Shown here piece after piece: positions 14,547 through 15,157 of a DNA stretch of 15,157 nt. Where the stretch lies: assembly GCA_964648005.1 (NCBI GenBank), contig CAZYKR010000085.1, positions 1 through 15,157 on the forward strand, written 5' to 3'. A program made the position numbers and the translations under genes. The notes beneath the pieces were generated by a model. The model searched no databases and was not told where the DNA came from. It saw nothing but the letters and a program-made list of their open reading frames with translations. Positions within the stretch are counted from its first letter, which is position 1. Every line of letters starts with the position of its first letter. This stretch comes from JAGQTE01 sp964648005 (GTDB lineage: Bacteria; Actinomycetota; Acidimicrobiia; Acidimicrobiales; Acidimicrobilacustridaceae).

Positions 14547-14924
14547 ATGGCGCGCATCGCAGGCGTCGACATCCCGCGCGAGAAGCGCGTGGAGATCTCG
14601 CTGACCTACATCTTCGGGATCGGCCGCACGACGGCCAACCAGGTGTGCCAGGCCACCGACATCAACCCCAACACCCGGGTCCGGGACCTCACCGACGAAG
14701 AGGTCGCCAAGATCCGTGCCTACATCGACGGCAACCTCAAGGTCGAGGGCGATCTGCGCCGCGAAGTGTCCCAGGACATCAAGCGCAAGATCGAGATCAA
14801 CTGCCTCCAGGGCGTGCGGCACCGCAAGGGTCTGCCCGTCCGTGGGCAGCGGACCCAGACCAACGCGCGCACGCGCAAGGGCCCACGCCGCACGGTGGCG
14901 GGCAAGAAGAAGGCCGGGAAGTAG
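14547..14924 (+). CDS. rpsM: 30S ribosomal protein S13
   Basis: S13 of 125 residues, in the 30S head, contacting P-site tRNA and L5. MARIAGVDIPREKRVEISLT opens it, YIFGIGRTTANQVCQ (21-35) is the helix-hairpin-helix-like region, and GVRHRKGLPVRGQRTQTNAR (89-108) is the C-terminal signature, followed by a basic tail. Length is normal. It lies one base after rpmJ. The TAG stop overlaps the AGGAGG of rpsK. Confidence 0.98.
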   Translation: MARIAGVDIPREKRVEISLTYIFGIGRTTANQVCQATDINPNTRVRDLTDEEVAKIRAYIDGNLKVEGDLRREVSQDIKRKIEINCLQGVRHRKGLPVRGQRTQTNARTRKGPRRTVAGKKKAGK

Positions 14925-14935
14925 GAGGTTGACCC

Positions 14936-15157
14936 ATGGCTAAGCCGCAGAGCGGGGGTCGACGACCCCGCAAGAAGGAACGTCGCAACGTCACGCACGG
15001 CGTGGCGCACATCAAGAGCTCGTTCAACAACACGATCGTCACGATCACCGACCAGCAGGGCAACACCCTGTCGTGGGCCTCGGCGGGCAACGCCGGCTTC
15101 AAGGGCTCGCGCAAGTCGACGCCGTTCGCGGCGCAGCTGGCAGCCGAGCAGGCCGCC
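14936..15157 (+). CDS. rpsK: 30S ribosomal protein S11 (cut by window end)
   Basis: The first 74 residues of S11, a platform protein near the E-site mRNA. A Lys/Arg-rich N-terminus is followed by THGVAHIKSSFNNTIVTITD (20-39) and LSWASAGNAGFKGSRKSTPF (45-64), which are diagnostic. A full protein would have about 130 residues, so roughly 55 lie beyond the window. AGGAGG (14923-14928) overlaps the rpsM stop and is seven bases before the ATG. In most relatives rpsD, rpoA and rplQ follow. Confidence 0.97.
   Translation, partial: MAKPQSGGRRPRKKERRNVTHGVAHIKSSFNNTIVTITDQQGNTLSWASAGNAGFKGSRKSTPFAAQLAAEQAA

Overview
The window is a high-GC stretch carrying most of the bacterial S10-spc-alpha ribosomal protein cluster, preceded by one gene for a secreted enzyme-like protein. 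The gene order, zinc-type S14 and L36, frequent ATGA/TGATG overlaps, GTG starts and base composition point to an actinomycete-like bacterium (Actinomycetota). The Thr/Ser-rich secreted SGNH protein, the long-lid adenylate kinase and the long acidic tails on several ribosomal proteins make a deep lineage such as Acidimicrobiia a reasonable guess, but I cannot prove this without a database search.

Layout. 50-1105: secreted SGNH-hydrolase-like protein with a Thr/Ser-rich C-terminus. 1106-1297: promoter and structured leader. 1298-11060: one tightly packed run, rplC-rplD-rplW-rplB-rpsS-rplV-rpsC-rplP-rpmC-rpsQ-rplN-rplX-rplE-rpsN(Zn type)-rpsH-rplF-rplR-rpsE-rpmD-rplO. 11061-11124: short spacer with a strong hairpin. 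11125-13825: secY-adk-map, covering membrane insertion, nucleotide balance and N-terminal methionine removal. 13826-14084: terminator-like hairpins, a clear promoter and a folded leader. 14085-15157: infA-rpmJ-rpsM-rpsK, with rpsK cut by the window end. There is no gene-free stretch over 300 bases, and I saw no tRNA, rRNA, CRISPR or mobile element.

How it works together. The ribosomal genes supply both subunits: L3, L4, L23, L2, L22, L16, L29, L14, L24, L5, L6, L18, L30, L15 and L36 for the large one; S19, S3, S17, S14, S8, S5, S13 and S11 for the small one. Stop and start codons overlap at 13 junctions, which suggests translational coupling. SecY, MetAP and IF-1 link ribosome production to export, protein maturation and initiation.

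Points of interest. (1) infA appears to start at a CTG codon behind an ideal Shine-Dalgarno sequence, downstream of a leader that can fold into a closed multi-branch structure. (2) L4, L22 and S3 carry long, disordered, mostly acidic C-terminal tails; the L22 tail contains an alternating His-Asp/Glu run and the L4 tail contains an internal ATG behind an eight-base Shine-Dalgarno match. (3) rpsJ (S10) is absent from its usual place before rplC, where an SGNH gene, a promoter and two hairpins are found instead. The rest is an ordinary ribosomal cluster, and I found no sign of a defence, toxin or biosynthetic system.
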